Virus record (IMG/VR): IMGVR_UViG_3300000101_000093
Location: 1 to 30,713 of that record
Direction: 5' to 3' (one strand)
DNA: 30,713 bases
Source of the DNA: a virus
Below are positions 18,310 to 25,049 of this stretch, piece after piece. The translations under genes were made by a program, and so were the position numbers. Under the pieces are notes generated by a model. It was not told the origin of the DNA. It saw only the letters and a program-made list of their open reading frames with translations, and did not search any database. The first letter of the stretch is position 1; every line of letters starts with the position of its first letter.

Positions 18310-18624
18310 TTAAAATATTAAAATATTAATGAAATACCACATAGATAAACCAAAAGTTCCCATTCCTAAAGAATAAGTAGCAACTTTTTTACGAATAAAT
18401 GTATCAATAAGATATAGGGGCCCTGTTTTCATGTCGCTCAAAGTGCTGTCTATTTGCACTAGAGTATCGTTGATTGCCATACTAGCAGTCTCGAGATTTG
18501 CTACTCGTATATCCATCTGTTCATGGTCAACGGCTAATTTATCTAGGCTAGTGGATATGTCATCAACCTTATCTTTGATAATATCAATTCTGGTCATCAG
18601 ACTGTAGGCTATTGTGTCGTCCAT
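18310..18624 (-). CDS. Coiled-coil protein with C-terminal membrane helix
   Basis: 104 residues from ATG 18624, preceded by AAAGGTGAAAAAG; the in-frame GTG at 18633 is less likely. Residues about 5-65 are a heptad-patterned coiled coil (RIDIIKDKVDDISTSLDKLA, VANLETASMAINDTLVQI), and the last 25 residues (TYSLGMGTFGLSMWYFINIL) form one membrane helix. It overlaps the previous small membrane gene. A lysis-related or membrane-tethering role is possible; nothing specific is recognised. Confidence 0.68.
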   Translation of the reverse strand: MDDTIAYSLMTRIDIIKDKVDDISTSLDKLAVDHEQMDIRVANLETASMAINDTLVQIDSTLSDMKTGPLYLIDTFIRKKVATYSLGMGTFGLSMWYFINILIF

Positions 18625-18841
18625 CTTTTTCACCTTTACGACTTCGTTTCCATAGCACCCAAGAAACGATTACCCAAAACACAACCTCAGTGATAAATAA
18701 AAGTAATGCACCCCATGACCCCCAACCCGGAACCGAGTAACATGTTTCAAACAATTCATCGTAACAAACCTCGAAAGGCCCTGTAGAAGTTAATGCGTCC
18801 CACATACCGCTCCACGTATCTCCATCCACCTGTTTTTTCAT
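18584..18841 (-). CDS. Small single-pass membrane protein
   Basis: 85 residues from ATG 18841; this ATG overlaps the stop of an 11-codon ORF (ATGAAATAT.. at about 18874) that has AGGAAAG upstream, so it may be translated by coupling. Residues 42-66 (SWGALLLFITEVVFWVIVSW) are a membrane helix followed by basic KRSRKGEK. Two Cys (about 26 and 34) lie on the N-terminal side. Paired with the next coiled-coil membrane protein it could form a lysis or membrane-docking pair. No family is recognised. Confidence 0.6.
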   Translation of the reverse strand: MKKQVDGDTWSGMWDALTSTGPFEVCYDELFETCYSVPGWGSWGALLLFITEVVFWVIVSWVLWKRSRKGEKDGRHNSLQSDDQN

Positions 18842-18889
18842 GCTGATAACATGGCGCACTTTTCATATTTCATCTTTCCTACTCTTTGG

Positions 18890-20395
18890 TTAGAATAGTC
18901 CAACGTATTTACCAGCAGATGAAGGAGATTTAGGGTTAGTCTTCCCTTGCCAAGAGCGTATATCTGCTGTTCCTGTGATAACCGGAGTAGGTGCGTGATC
19001 GAAATGATTGAATTGATCTATGGCGTGAGCCAAAGCCATAACTGTGTCATTATGCCTACCAACATCTATTATTTCTCCACCTTTCCACACATGACCTTCT
19101 AACTCATCGAATATTATATTGACTTTGGTGCGTGTTTCAACATTACCATAAGGCCAGTGAAACTTATGCTGCTCAAACCAAGTTCGTAAGCGGTTAAGAA
19201 GTCCCTGCTTCAAACCTTTGTTGCTTGCTTTGGATGAACGATAGTCGACAATAGCACCCTTCTGTCTTATGAGTGCTTCGTATAGTCTCTGGAAGCCAAC
19301 ATCTTCAGCAGCGATAGATGCGCCGCCATACTTAGCAGACCACTCAATAAGCATGTCTGCTTGCTTGTCGGGGGGGAAATCGTTACGCCTCCACATGTCA
19401 ACGAAGTGAATAAAGCCCTGCTCATCTTGCCGCAACACTATTATCACAGTGTAGTCTTTTCCTATACCATGAGAGGGATCGAATCCGAGGATATATTTAC
19501 TGTTGTCGAACTCCACGTCACTACCAAGAATGGCACTTACGTCTATGTTTTTTCTGACATCGCCCCGCTTGAAGACTTGGGCATCATCATCCACGACCTT
19601 ACACAGATACTCCTGAGAGAAGGCGAGGTCGTCGTTCATGCTGAGTTTCTGCTCGAGCAAGAATCCGACTGGTCTGAACTCGGGCCAGAGGGCGAGTAGT
19701 TCTATATCAGGTTGAGCCCTATGCTCATCCCAATTAGGTAAAGCAGACCACACGTTAGAGTTCCAGACTTCTTTTGCTCTTTCTGATAACATCTCAGTGT
19801 GATATAAATCGGTTAGGGCCATAGGAGTCCCTACTACGAATAAGGATGTGCCGGGGTCAGTCATAGGCGTTGTAACCATACGGAACCAGTTTACTACTTT
19901 ATCCATAGTCATATCACCAAGTTCAGCAAGAACATCATCAAGAGCAACGACACCAGGATGCTCACCACGAATAGCAGAACCTACACCTACTGCTCTTATC
20001 CAAGCACCATTGTTAAAGGTGAGTTTTTTCTTTGTTGACTTCTTGATTAATTTGCGCAATTCAGGGTGTCGAAGCATATCTTCTTCTATTTCTGCTAGAC
20101 GATTTGCTGCCTGAGCGTTAGAAGCAGAGAATAACCATACTGTCATAGGTTTGCCATTCTTGCGCTTTTCAAATAAACACATATGTAGGAGTTTAACTCG
20201 GAGTGAACAAGATTTGCTGTGGGAACGAGGGGCGATAACACAGACACGATTAACATACTTATCTTGACCGCCACCATACATCTCCATCCATTCTTGGATA
20301 TGGTCAGCCCATTTATACTCATCAGAAAGCCATTCATAGAAATATTTAATCTCATGGCGAGATCGTTCCATGTGGAAGCCTTTCATTACATTCAT
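18890..20395 (-). CDS. terL: Terminase large subunit
   Basis: 501 residues from ATG 20395, which overlaps the stop of a small upstream ORF (ATGA). The ATPase half has a divergent Walker A (APRSHSKS, residues 55-62), the coupling-type ASN at 91-93 and a Walker B VVALDDVLAE near 149-158, with DD in place of the common DE. The nuclease half has GFDPSHGIGKDYT (Asp306), AAEDVG (Glu364/Asp365) and HNDTVMALAHA (Asp450), the usual three acidic sites. It is the packaging motor that translocates and cuts viral DNA at the portal. No ordinary small terminase gene is recognised; the neighbouring DNA-binding/phosphoesterase fusion may substitute. Confidence 0.93.
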   Translation of the reverse strand: MNVMKGFHMERSRHEIKYFYEWLSDEYKWADHIQEWMEMYGGGQDKYVNRVCVIAPRSHSKSCSLRVKLLHMCLFEKRKNGKPMTVWLFSASNAQAANRLAEIEEDMLRHPELRKLIKKSTKKKLTFNNGAWIRAVGVGSAIRGEHPGVVALDDVLAELGDMTMDKVVNWFRMVTTPMTDPGTSLFVVGTPMALTDLYHTEMLSERAKEVWNSNVWSALPNWDEHRAQPDIELLALWPEFRPVGFLLEQKLSMNDDLAFSQEYLCKVVDDDAQVFKRGDVRKNIDVSAILGSDVEFDNSKYILGFDPSHGIGKDYTVIIVLRQDEQGFIHFVDMWRRNDFPPDKQADMLIEWSAKYGGASIAAEDVGFQRLYEALIRQKGAIVDYRSSKASNKGLKQGLLNRLRTWFEQHKFHWPYGNVETRTKVNIIFDELEGHVWKGGEIIDVGRHNDTVMALAHAIDQFNHFDHAPTPVITGTADIRSWQGKTNPKSPSSAGKYVGLF

Positions 20396-20466
20396 TCATT
20401 GCCTCTCCTAATGTATCTATGCGAGCAGGACTCGCACATATAATGACTATCTAAAGCGTTGCTCAT
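20392..20466 (-). CDS. Tiny ORF coupled to the terminase start (24 aa)
   Basis: A 24-codon frame from ATG 20466 ends in TGA overlapping the terminase ATG as ATGA. The product MSNALDSHYMCESCSHRYIR is followed by RGNE and has a CxxC pair. No strong ribosome-binding site is seen, only GATGGGTGT. It could be a zinc-binding microprotein or a coupling ORF; it may also be chance. Confidence 0.4.
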   Translation of the reverse strand: MSNALDSHYMCESCSHRYIRRGNE

Positions 20467-20553
20467 ACACCCATCAATCCTACAGAGGGATTTTAAGGGC
20501 GCGGGCGACGAAGGTAAGGTCGAAAGCACAACAGGCACAATGCAGCACCCGCA

Positions 20554-20700
20554 TTACTTTTTGCTTTTCTTAGGCTTTTTTGCCTTTGGTTCCGGTGCTG
20601 GTTTTGCAGCCGGTTCTACTAGAATTGAGCGGGATCTACCGTTACCCAAATCTGTCTTTTCCCAAATACCCATTTCATCTTCATATCTTGTTACAGTCAT
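20554..20700 (-). CDS. Small Lys/Pro-rich protein (48 aa)
   Basis: 48 residues from ATG 20700, with AAGGTGATTTCC upstream, a good ribosome-binding site. The N-terminal half (MTVTRYEDEMGIWEKTDLGN) may be folded; the C-terminus (EPAAKPAPEPKAKKPKKSKK) is a charged, Pro/Ala/Lys tail typical of small nucleic-acid-contacting or virion-associated proteins. It sits between a beta-rich putative virion gene and the terminase. Function unknown. Confidence 0.7.
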   Translation of the reverse strand: MTVTRYEDEMGIWEKTDLGNGRSRSILVEPAAKPAPEPKAKKPKKSKK

Positions 20701-20711
20701 TGGAAATCACC

Positions 20712-21140
20712 TTACAACATTGGAATTGCGCTAATTAGAATAGTCATTGATGGTATATCGGATGAGCCAGCGTCGGTTGCTACGAGATTTAATTGGGCAC
20801 CCTTAACAACTGCCTTACCGATACCAAGTTCTCCTTCACGGACTACAGCGTTTACGGCAGCGGTTCCTACTACCATAGAGTCAGTAATATTGACATTGCC
20901 AAGACCGGGATTCACTTTGAGTTGTATGGCATTGCCGTTTGCTCCGCCGTCGGCCAAAAGTATTGCTTTTACTTCAGTAATCATTACCTTTCTATCTACG
21001 ACTAAACTAACTGTTTCAGTAGCGCCGCCTTCAGTCTGCAATTGATACATCATAGTCATTTGGCCTGATGTTGCTGTTGCATTGCCATCAGCAATCATGT
21101 TGGTTGTTTGTAATCTTTGTAGTTTTCTGTTTCGAGCCAT
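20712..21140 (-). CDS. Beta-rich putative virion surface protein
   Basis: 142 residues from ATG 21140, with AAGGTGATTCTT upstream. After a basic start (MARNRKLQRLQTTN) the protein is Thr/Val/Ala/Gly-rich with alternating strands (TETVSLVVDRKVMITEVKAI, GNAIQLKVNPGLGNVNIT) and ends DIPSMTILISAIPML. Composition and size resemble capsid decoration or head-spike proteins, and it lies in the morphogenesis operon. No family is recognised with confidence. Confidence 0.65.
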   Translation of the reverse strand: MARNRKLQRLQTTNMIADGNATATSGQMTMMYQLQTEGGATETVSLVVDRKVMITEVKAILLADGGANGNAIQLKVNPGLGNVNITDSMVVGTAAVNAVVREGELGIGKAVVKGAQLNLVATDAGSSDIPSMTILISAIPML

Positions 21141-21186
21141 AAGAATCACCTTATGAGTATGACACACCTATCGTGTTACTTAAGTC

Positions 21187-22602
21187 TTACTCGATAAGCA
21201 CTGGTGAAAACAAAGAACCAACTAAGCCTTCCTCATAATCTATTATATGAGCAGCCAAACCAGCAGGACTTTGCGTATAACCGTGTCGATAATGATAACG
21301 ATCATGACCAGCAAGAGATGGTAGTTGGACAACTGTGCAGCCTTCAGTTTCTATTAGAGACTGGTGGTGAAGATGTCCGTGGAACCAGATATGCCAACGA
21401 TGGGAACCCCAATGCTCACGTGCCTCCGAAGCCATTAGTGATGGGAGTTTATTCCCACGAACAGCATCTCCGTGTGTGAAACCTAAGAGTGTGTCGCCAT
21501 AAGTTAGATATTGACGCGTCTTTGGTGAAACTATTACAGATACATCGTTAGCATTCTCATAAACAGCAGATAAATACATCATTAGGGCGTAAGTCGAGTG
21601 CCTATCGTGATTACCCGGCATAAATGTGACATCAACAGGCGCTATTTGTCGAAGTAATTCGATATGTTCACGCGCAAGGCGGCAACCAGTCATAAGTATC
21701 TCGGCAGGGGAAGCACAGGAGTCCTGTGGGGTGCCACGTGTTGTCGTATTGTTATCATTGTCGATATGGAACCAATCTGAACCAGCAGCGAGAATGATTT
21801 TTTCTGGTTGACCCGGAATACGAGCAGCCAATTCTTCAGTCTTTGAAAATAACCTCTCTCTAGCAGTATCAAAATTATAAGTCTCTCCTACTTCATCTAC
21901 CCACCCATACTTTCCCCAATGGAAATCAGTAGGACTGATAACTAAGGCATATTGGCGACGAGATGATTTTAACTTGAGTTTTGGCGTTTTAGCCGGTGCA
22001 GCAGATACAAGTTTTAATAGATCGTCAAGGATGCTAGTTTTAAAATGGCGAAAGGACTGTGCGTCTTTCTTAATCTGAAGCATCTCTGCCTTTTCTGCAT
22101 CTTTGATAATAGTAGCCTTTTTCTTCTGTAGTAATTTCTCTGTCAATTCTTGAGTCGAAGTGTTATTGATAATCTCGTCAGTAAAGGGAATAGATGTATG
22201 AGTCCAACCATGCTTGCGAGCGTATTCTCCAAACCATGACTGCGGGAACTCGTATCGGAGACAGATTTCAGCCTTTGTGAGCGGCTTACCTATCTTATCA
22301 GAGTAAGCATCAAGCATACCACGATGAATATCACCCTCAAGCGATATAGTCTCCTGAGCCACATGCAAATATGTATGGTAAATATCAAGCGCCGAATCGT
22401 AAGTATAATCTTCCCTTTCCTCAGCCTCTTCTGTAATCGGATTCAAAGGCATATTTTCCCATCGCATGATAGCCATTTCCCAACCTTTTACGGATCGTGT
22501 ATCATCAATACTATGAAGGAACTTGGCGAAACCAAGTCGAGAGGTAGGTCGTTCATTAGCATATTCTTCTATAAGCGCATAGTCAAAAGGCGGTCTTCTC
22601 AT
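21187..22602 (-). CDS. Metallophosphoesterase with N-terminal DNA-binding-like domain
   Basis: 471 residues from ATG 22602. Residues 100-140 (GKPLTKAEICLRYEFPQSWF .. YARKHGW) resemble the helix-turn-helix of small terminases and similar proteins, then a Lys/Glu-rich helix to about 200. From 218 it is a calcineurin-like phosphoesterase: Asp226-x-His228 (SPTDFHWG), Asp276 (GSDWFH), Asn331-His332 (PGNHDRHS), His377 (FTHGD) and His410-x-His412 (HGHLHH), a complete two-metal site. Being the first gene of the morphogenesis run and next to the terminase module, it may act in DNA recognition, end processing or packaging. Substrate (DNA, nucleotide or protein phosphate) is not shown by the sequence. 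Confidence 0.82.
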   Translation of the reverse strand: MRRPPFDYALIEEYANERPTSRLGFAKFLHSIDDTRSVKGWEMAIMRWENMPLNPITEEAEEREDYTYDSALDIYHTYLHVAQETISLEGDIHRGMLDAYSDKIGKPLTKAEICLRYEFPQSWFGEYARKHGWTHTSIPFTDEIINNTSTQELTEKLLQKKKATIIKDAEKAEMLQIKKDAQSFRHFKTSILDDLLKLVSAAPAKTPKLKLKSSRRQYALVISPTDFHWGKYGWVDEVGETYNFDTARERLFSKTEELAARIPGQPEKIILAAGSDWFHIDNDNNTTTRGTPQDSCASPAEILMTGCRLAREHIELLRQIAPVDVTFMPGNHDRHSTYALMMYLSAVYENANDVSVIVSPKTRQYLTYGDTLLGFTHGDAVRGNKLPSLMASEAREHWGSHRWHIWFHGHLHHQSLIETEGCTVVQLPSLAGHDRYHYRHGYTQSPAGLAAHIIDYEEGLVGSLFSPVLIE

Positions 22603-22611
22603 CGTTATTAG

Positions 22612-22775
22612 GCAGTAAGTGGCTACTTAATAAGATTTGGGAAAAAAATACAGAAAAAAATGCGGGACACTAGGCTCTGCCAATGCGACTCAATAGAGTT
22701 CTTTTTGGAGGATGCCCGCCACCCTGCCGCCCCCTAGAGAGGGCAGCGAGGGCAGCAGAAGAGCCGCACTGTGTA
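22612..22775. other. Gene-free stretch with T-runs and GC-rich hairpin
   Basis: On the minus strand, a GC-rich segment with GCCCTCTCTAGGGGGC (able to fold) follows the stop of the 44-residue gene. Further on are two runs of seven T (22641-22666), which could act as an archaeal-type T-rich terminator before the morphogenesis operon promoter. No gene is seen in it. Confidence 0.4.
22626..22634 (-). promoter_or_regulatory. Candidate promoter of the morphogenesis operon
   Basis: CTTATTAAG on the minus strand is centred about 28 bp before ATG 22602, close to the 25-26 bp seen for the better TATA elements of this genome. It lies just after two T-runs that could end the upstream unit. It is weaker than the TATATATA boxes further right. 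Confidence 0.4.
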
Positions 22776-22910
22776 TCATGCTGCGGCATCACTGAGTCTC
22801 TCCTGTGTCCACACTTGGAACTCGCACTCATCGGTCTTGACTGAGTAGGCGAGCCTTTCAATCATGATGCCGTCCACGATATCGGTTACTTTTCTATCTG
22901 ACATTATCAT
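22776..22910 (-). CDS. Small hypothetical protein (44 aa)
   Basis: 44 residues from ATG 22910, whose start overlaps the stop of the preceding 59-residue gene (ATGA). The product MIMSDRKVTDIVDGIMIERL .. QVWTQERLSDAAA is helical and mixed-charge. No family is recognised. It is the third gene of a tiny three-gene unit. Confidence 0.6.
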   Translation of the reverse strand: MIMSDRKVTDIVDGIMIERLAYSVKTDECEFQVWTQERLSDAAA

Positions 22911-23086
22911 TCCTCCATTTTTGCAATAACCCATTGAGGGGCACAGGGGGCACAATATATCCCCCTTTCAACCAAAACGCCTTCATCGTTTCTAATCTTA
23001 CTGTCACTGCGTCCCCACCATCCTAACCACTCATCACCACTCCAAGCGTGATGGTTTCCACATACTAAGCACTTGATGTATGTCAT
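22907..23086 (-). CDS. Small zinc-ribbon-like protein (59 aa)
   Basis: 59 residues from ATG 23086, with an excellent ribosome-binding site (GGAGGTGAT, six bases before the ATG). Two Cys pairs, CLVC near residue 6 and CAPC near residue 47, flank a Trp-rich segment (HHAWSGDEWLGWWGR), giving a likely four-Cys zinc site. It starts three bases after the stop of a 32-residue ORF and overlaps the next gene. Function unknown; small zinc-ribbon proteins of viruses are often nucleic-acid or protein adaptors. Confidence 0.75.
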   Translation of the reverse strand: MTYIKCLVCGNHHAWSGDEWLGWWGRSDSKIRNDEGVLVERGIYCAPCAPQWVIAKMEE

Positions 23087-23089
23087 CTT

Positions 23090-23188
23090 TCACATCACCT
23101 CCACACATTGGCAGTAATCTACTACCGGAGGGCATTCGCAGGTTGCTGTGTCATTGGCCACAGTCGCCGGTTGTGTCTGTTGGGACAT
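23090..23188 (-). CDS. Leaderless micro-protein with two CxC motifs (32 aa)
   Basis: 32 residues from ATG 23188. TATATATA is centred 25.5 bp upstream with no ribosome-binding site, so the transcript probably begins at the start codon. The product MSQQTQPATVANDTATCECP is followed by PVVDYCQCVEVM. CEC and CQC, seven residues apart, could bind a metal. The stop is three bases before the next start, and that gene's ribosome-binding site lies inside this ORF. Confidence 0.6.
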   Translation of the reverse strand: MSQQTQPATVANDTATCECPPVVDYCQCVEVM

Positions 23189-23209
23189 ACCCCGCTCTGG
23201 TGGTGCCAC

Positions 23210-23217
23210 TATATATA
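23210..23217 (-). promoter_or_regulatory. TATA element for the 23188 start
   Basis: GGGGTATATATAGTGG on the minus strand; its centre is 25.5 bp before ATG 23188 and about 45 bp after the CTTCCCAT box of cassette A. Spacing suits archaeal TBP/TFB-dependent leaderless transcription. Confidence 0.65.
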
Positions 23218-23257
23218 CCCCTCAGTGTGTTTATTACACCGCATCTATATCTACTAT

Positions 23258-23352
23258 ATGGGAAGTATAACAGCGCCTAATATAAATGGGAAAGAGAGAG
23301 AGAGAGAATCATATTCTCCCAAGGAGAGAGAGATGGGGGGCCGAAGCCCCCC
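23258..23352 (-). repeat. Intergenic cassette A
   Basis: Read leftward: hairpin at 23352-23335, small TCTCC/GGAGA hairpin, CT-repeat, TTTCCCAT (23293-23286), 20 bp, CTTCCCAT (23265-23258). The box repeat period is 28 bp. It separates the 61-residue gene from the TATA element of the next unit. Confidence 0.8.
23335..23352 (-). terminator. C(UUCG)G-capped hairpin, cassette A
   Basis: Seven GC pairs (GGGGGGC / GCCCCCC) close a UUCG loop in transcript sense, 10 bases after the stop at 23362. A CT-rich rather than T-only tract follows, so it may end transcription or protect the 3' end of the mRNA. Confidence 0.6.
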
Positions 23353-23361
23353 ACCTATCAT

Positions 23362-23547
23362 TCAACCTTCGATAATTAAGATGTCACAATTACCTTCAAC
23401 TTCAAAGTGTTGCTTTGCTTTTGCATATGCATCATATTCATAGAAGTACTTTACGAATGGATGACCAAACATGTTCATCTTACCACTAATCTGCATGGCA
23501 CGAAAGTCCTCCCATATGGACTTACTAATGCTGTAAGGCGGCTTCAT
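23362..23547 (-). CDS. Small hypothetical protein (61 aa)
   Basis: 61 residues from ATG 23547, which overlaps the stop of the upstream gene (ATGA); this start is preferred to 23556. The product begins MKPPYSISKSIWEDFRAMQI and has an aromatic segment HPFVKYFYEYDAYAKAKQHF, then an acidic hydrophobic end (CDILIIEG). No family is recognised. It is the second gene of a two-gene leaderless unit in the small-gene array. Confidence 0.65.
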   Translation of the reverse strand: MKPPYSISKSIWEDFRAMQISGKMNMFGHPFVKYFYEYDAYAKAKQHFEVEGNCDILIIEG

Positions 23548-23780
23548 ACCGACCACTTCTTGTCTTGCTCGCTCATTTCGTTGCAGGTTTCATTATACAG
23601 TTGCCATGCCATGTGTTCTTCACATTCCTCTGTTACACACCACACGTACCAGTCATTGTCGTCTTGCACAATTCTATCAGTAGCGTGAAGCATCTTGCCA
23701 CATGCTTCGCAATTACCTACTTGCCATTCCGAGTCGTCTTTTTCAGCCTCGGGCACTGTTGGGGTTATATTTTCCGCCAT
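23544..23780 (-). CDS. Small Cys-containing protein, leaderless (78 aa)
   Basis: 78 residues from ATG 23780. A longer frame to 23915 exists, but TATATATA at 23802-23809 lies within it and is centred 25.5 bp before 23780, fixing the start. The product begins MAENITPTVPEAEKDDSEWQ and carries CEACGKM (residues 24-30) plus Cys near 48, 53 and 66, possibly zinc-binding. The first 13 bases of the coding region (ATGGCGGAAAATA) match those of the gene at 29660. Function unknown. Confidence 0.72.
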   Translation of the reverse strand: MAENITPTVPEAEKDDSEWQVGNCEACGKMLHATDRIVQDDNDWYVWCVTEECEEHMAWQLYNETCNEMSEQDKKWSV

Positions 23781-23801
23781 GTTTAGTGCAGGTAGTTCTT
23801 G

Positions 23802-23809
23802 TATATATA
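23802..23809 (-). promoter_or_regulatory. TATA element for the 23780 start
   Basis: GGGGGGTATATATACAAG on the minus strand, centred 25.5 bp before ATG 23780 and about 45 bp after the CTTCCCAT box of cassette B. No ribosome-binding site lies between, so initiation is probably leaderless. Confidence 0.68.
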
Positions 23810-23849
23810 CCCCCCACATGGTCGAAGATCCAGCACAATAGTATATACT

Positions 23850-23955
23850 ATGGGAAGTATAGCGGCGGCAATTAAAATGGGAAAGAGAGAGAGAGAAAAT
23901 TGATTTCTCCCCCATAGAGAGAAGAGAGAAACCCCGACCCCCGAAGGGGCCGAGG
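23850..23955 (-). repeat. Intergenic cassette B
   Basis: Same order as the other copies: UUCG hairpin, CT-rich tract, TTTCCCAT (23884-23877), CTTCCCAT (23857-23850), box period 27 bp. Just downstream is the perfect palindrome TAGTATATACTA, which is not shared by other copies. Confidence 0.78.
23932..23955 (-). terminator. UUCG-loop hairpin, cassette B
   Basis: CCCC / GGGG close a loop read UUCG in transcript sense; outer pairs are interrupted by mismatches. It lies 13 bases after the stop at 23968. It is the least regular stem of the set. Confidence 0.5.
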
Positions 23956-23967
23956 AATCATTCTTAT

Positions 23968-24315
23968 TCATAGGCTGTTGGTGAAGTCTTCAAAGACCGA
24001 CGCTAGTGCCATTATAGTGCTTTCTAGTTGCTTTATTCGTGCTTCTAGTATAGGTGCCTCGATAGTCTCTAAGGCTTCAGTAATTGCCTCTTCTAAGGTT
24101 TCACTTGTCACAAGTGATTCGTGGACTTCTTGTAGGTCACTGATTTCACTATCTATCTCATCGCATCTGTTGTCAAGGTCATACACTTCAGATTGCACTT
24201 CATCTATCATGCCTTTGAGGTCGTCTGTACCTATTACACCATGTAGGGCGTTAATCAAGACTTCCTCCACTGTCGGCTCTATCTCTTCTTCTACTGTCTC
24301 GTTTGTTTCTTCCAT
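23968..24315 (-). CDS. Acidic coiled-coil protein (115 aa)
   Basis: 115 residues from ATG 24315, with AAGGAGG ten bases upstream. The protein is strongly acidic (start MEETNETVEEEIEPTVEEVL) and most of it is predicted coiled coil by heptad pattern (EVYDLDNRCDEIDSEISDLQ; ILEARIKQLESTIMAL). There is one Cys and no recognisable enzyme motif. It is a single-gene unit of the array. Acidic coiled-coil proteins in viruses can be inhibitors or DNA mimics, but nothing here proves that. Confidence 0.75.
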   Translation of the reverse strand: MEETNETVEEEIEPTVEEVLINALHGVIGTDDLKGMIDEVQSEVYDLDNRCDEIDSEISDLQEVHESLVTSETLEEAITEALETIEAPILEARIKQLESTIMALASVFEDFTNSL

Positions 24316-24357
24316 ATCTTCTGTGCCTCCTTCGGCGTTCCTCCGAGGGGATGCCCC

Positions 24358-24366
24358 TATATAATA
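24358..24366 (-). promoter_or_regulatory. TATA element for the 24315 gene
   Basis: GGGGTATTATATAGGGG on the minus strand, about 47 bp before ATG 24315, predicting a leader of about 22 bases containing AAGGAGG. A weaker TATA-like CCTAAAATATGG at about 24411 lies 47 bp after the CTTCCCAT box of cassette C, near the spacing of the other units, so there may be two start sites. Confidence 0.5.
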
Positions 24367-24457
24367 CCCCTACCTGATTTAGCCTTATTTTACCCTCGCC
24401 GAGCCATATTTTAGGTCGCCGACAAAACCAGGGATTTAATGACAATATAGTGATCAT

Positions 24458-24552
24458 ATGGGAAGGGTACTTGCGCCAATTGATTATGGGAAAGAGAGAG
24501 AGAGAAAGTCACATTCTCCCAAGGAGAGAAAGACGGAGGGCCGAAGCCCTCC
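24458..24552 (-). repeat. Intergenic cassette C
   Basis: UUCG hairpin, TCTCC/GGAGA mini-hairpin, CT-repeat, TTTCCCAT (24493-24486) and CTTCCCAT (24465-24458), period 28 bp. The flank TGATCACTATATTGTCATTA is nearly matched at cassette E. Confidence 0.8.
24535..24552 (-). terminator. C(UUCG)G-capped hairpin, cassette C
   Basis: GGAGGGC / GCCCTCC closes UUCG. Compared with cassette A, the third pair changes from G-C to A-T on both sides, a compensatory change that supports selection on structure. It lies 22 bases after the stop at 24574. Confidence 0.62.
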
Positions 24553-24573
24553 ATCAATCATCCATTAATCAAT

Positions 24574-24837
24574 TCAACATCGAACTATGTTATAGTTGTA
24601 ATGAGAAGCGTCGAAGAACCCGTGGTCATTAAGTCGGTCTTGCATCTCATTTTGCTCTTCCTCTGACATACTACCAAGCACTTCATGTATGGTTCTGTCG
24701 GCGTCGCCTTCTCTAGTAACACTCAACGCACTACTAAAGATGACCCCTCGCTCTTTTTGTTCGTCTGTCAGTTCTCGCATGACAAACTGTATCTTCCTGA
24801 ACGCATAAACTACGTCCTCTATTGTTTTTGGCCACAT
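24574..24837 (-). CDS. Small hypothetical protein (87 aa)
   Basis: 87 residues from ATG 24837. An earlier in-frame ATG (24852) lies in a GGAGATAAGAAA leader shared with the next unit, where it serves better as ribosome-binding site, so the later start is chosen. The product starts MWPKTIEDVVYAFRKIQFVM and is helical and acidic (SMSEEEQNEMQDRLNDHGFF). No family is recognised. It is a stand-alone unit in the array. Confidence 0.68.
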   Translation of the reverse strand: MWPKTIEDVVYAFRKIQFVMRELTDEQKERGVIFSSALSVTREGDADRTIHEVLGSMSEEEQNEMQDRLNDHGFFDASHYNYNIVRC

Positions 24838-24890
24838 ATTTCTTATCTCCATTTTTGCCCGTTTGGGCTTATCTGACGCTGTGGGTATGC

Positions 24891-24898
24891 ATATATAA
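24891..24898 (-). promoter_or_regulatory. TATA element for the 24837 gene
   Basis: GGCAGCCTTATATATGC on the minus strand; predicted start of transcription about 24869, giving a leader of about 32 bases with GGAGAT. It is almost the same as the element at 25370 (GGCAGCCTTATATAGAG). Confidence 0.65.
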
Positions 24899-24936
24899 GG
24901 CTGCCTATCATCACTAATCGAACAATTAGTAATACT

Positions 24937-25031
24937 ATGGGAAGGGTACCGCCGCTATTGAATATGGGATAAGAGAGAGAGAGATGAGAGATAGTCCCCG
25001 AAAGAGAGAACCGAGGGGCCGAAGCCCCCCG
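24937..25031 (-). repeat. Intergenic cassette D
   Basis: UUCG hairpin, CT tract, TATCCCAT (24971-24964), CTTCCCAT (24944-24937), period 27 bp. Downstream is an inverted repeat ACTAAT-TGTTCG-ATTAGT between box and TATA. Confidence 0.78.
25012..25031 (-). terminator. UUCG-loop hairpin, cassette D
   Basis: Eight-position stem (CGAGGGGC / GCCCCCCG) with one A-C mismatch closes UUCG in transcript sense, 19 bases after the stop at 25050. Confidence 0.58.
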
Positions 25032-25049
25032 ATAATCTTTTTCAGCGAT

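Noticed and set aside
22670-22861. Minus-strand ORF of 63 codons
   Set aside because: It overlaps the coupled 44-residue gene in another frame, runs through the GC-rich hairpin region and has no ribosome-binding site or promoter.
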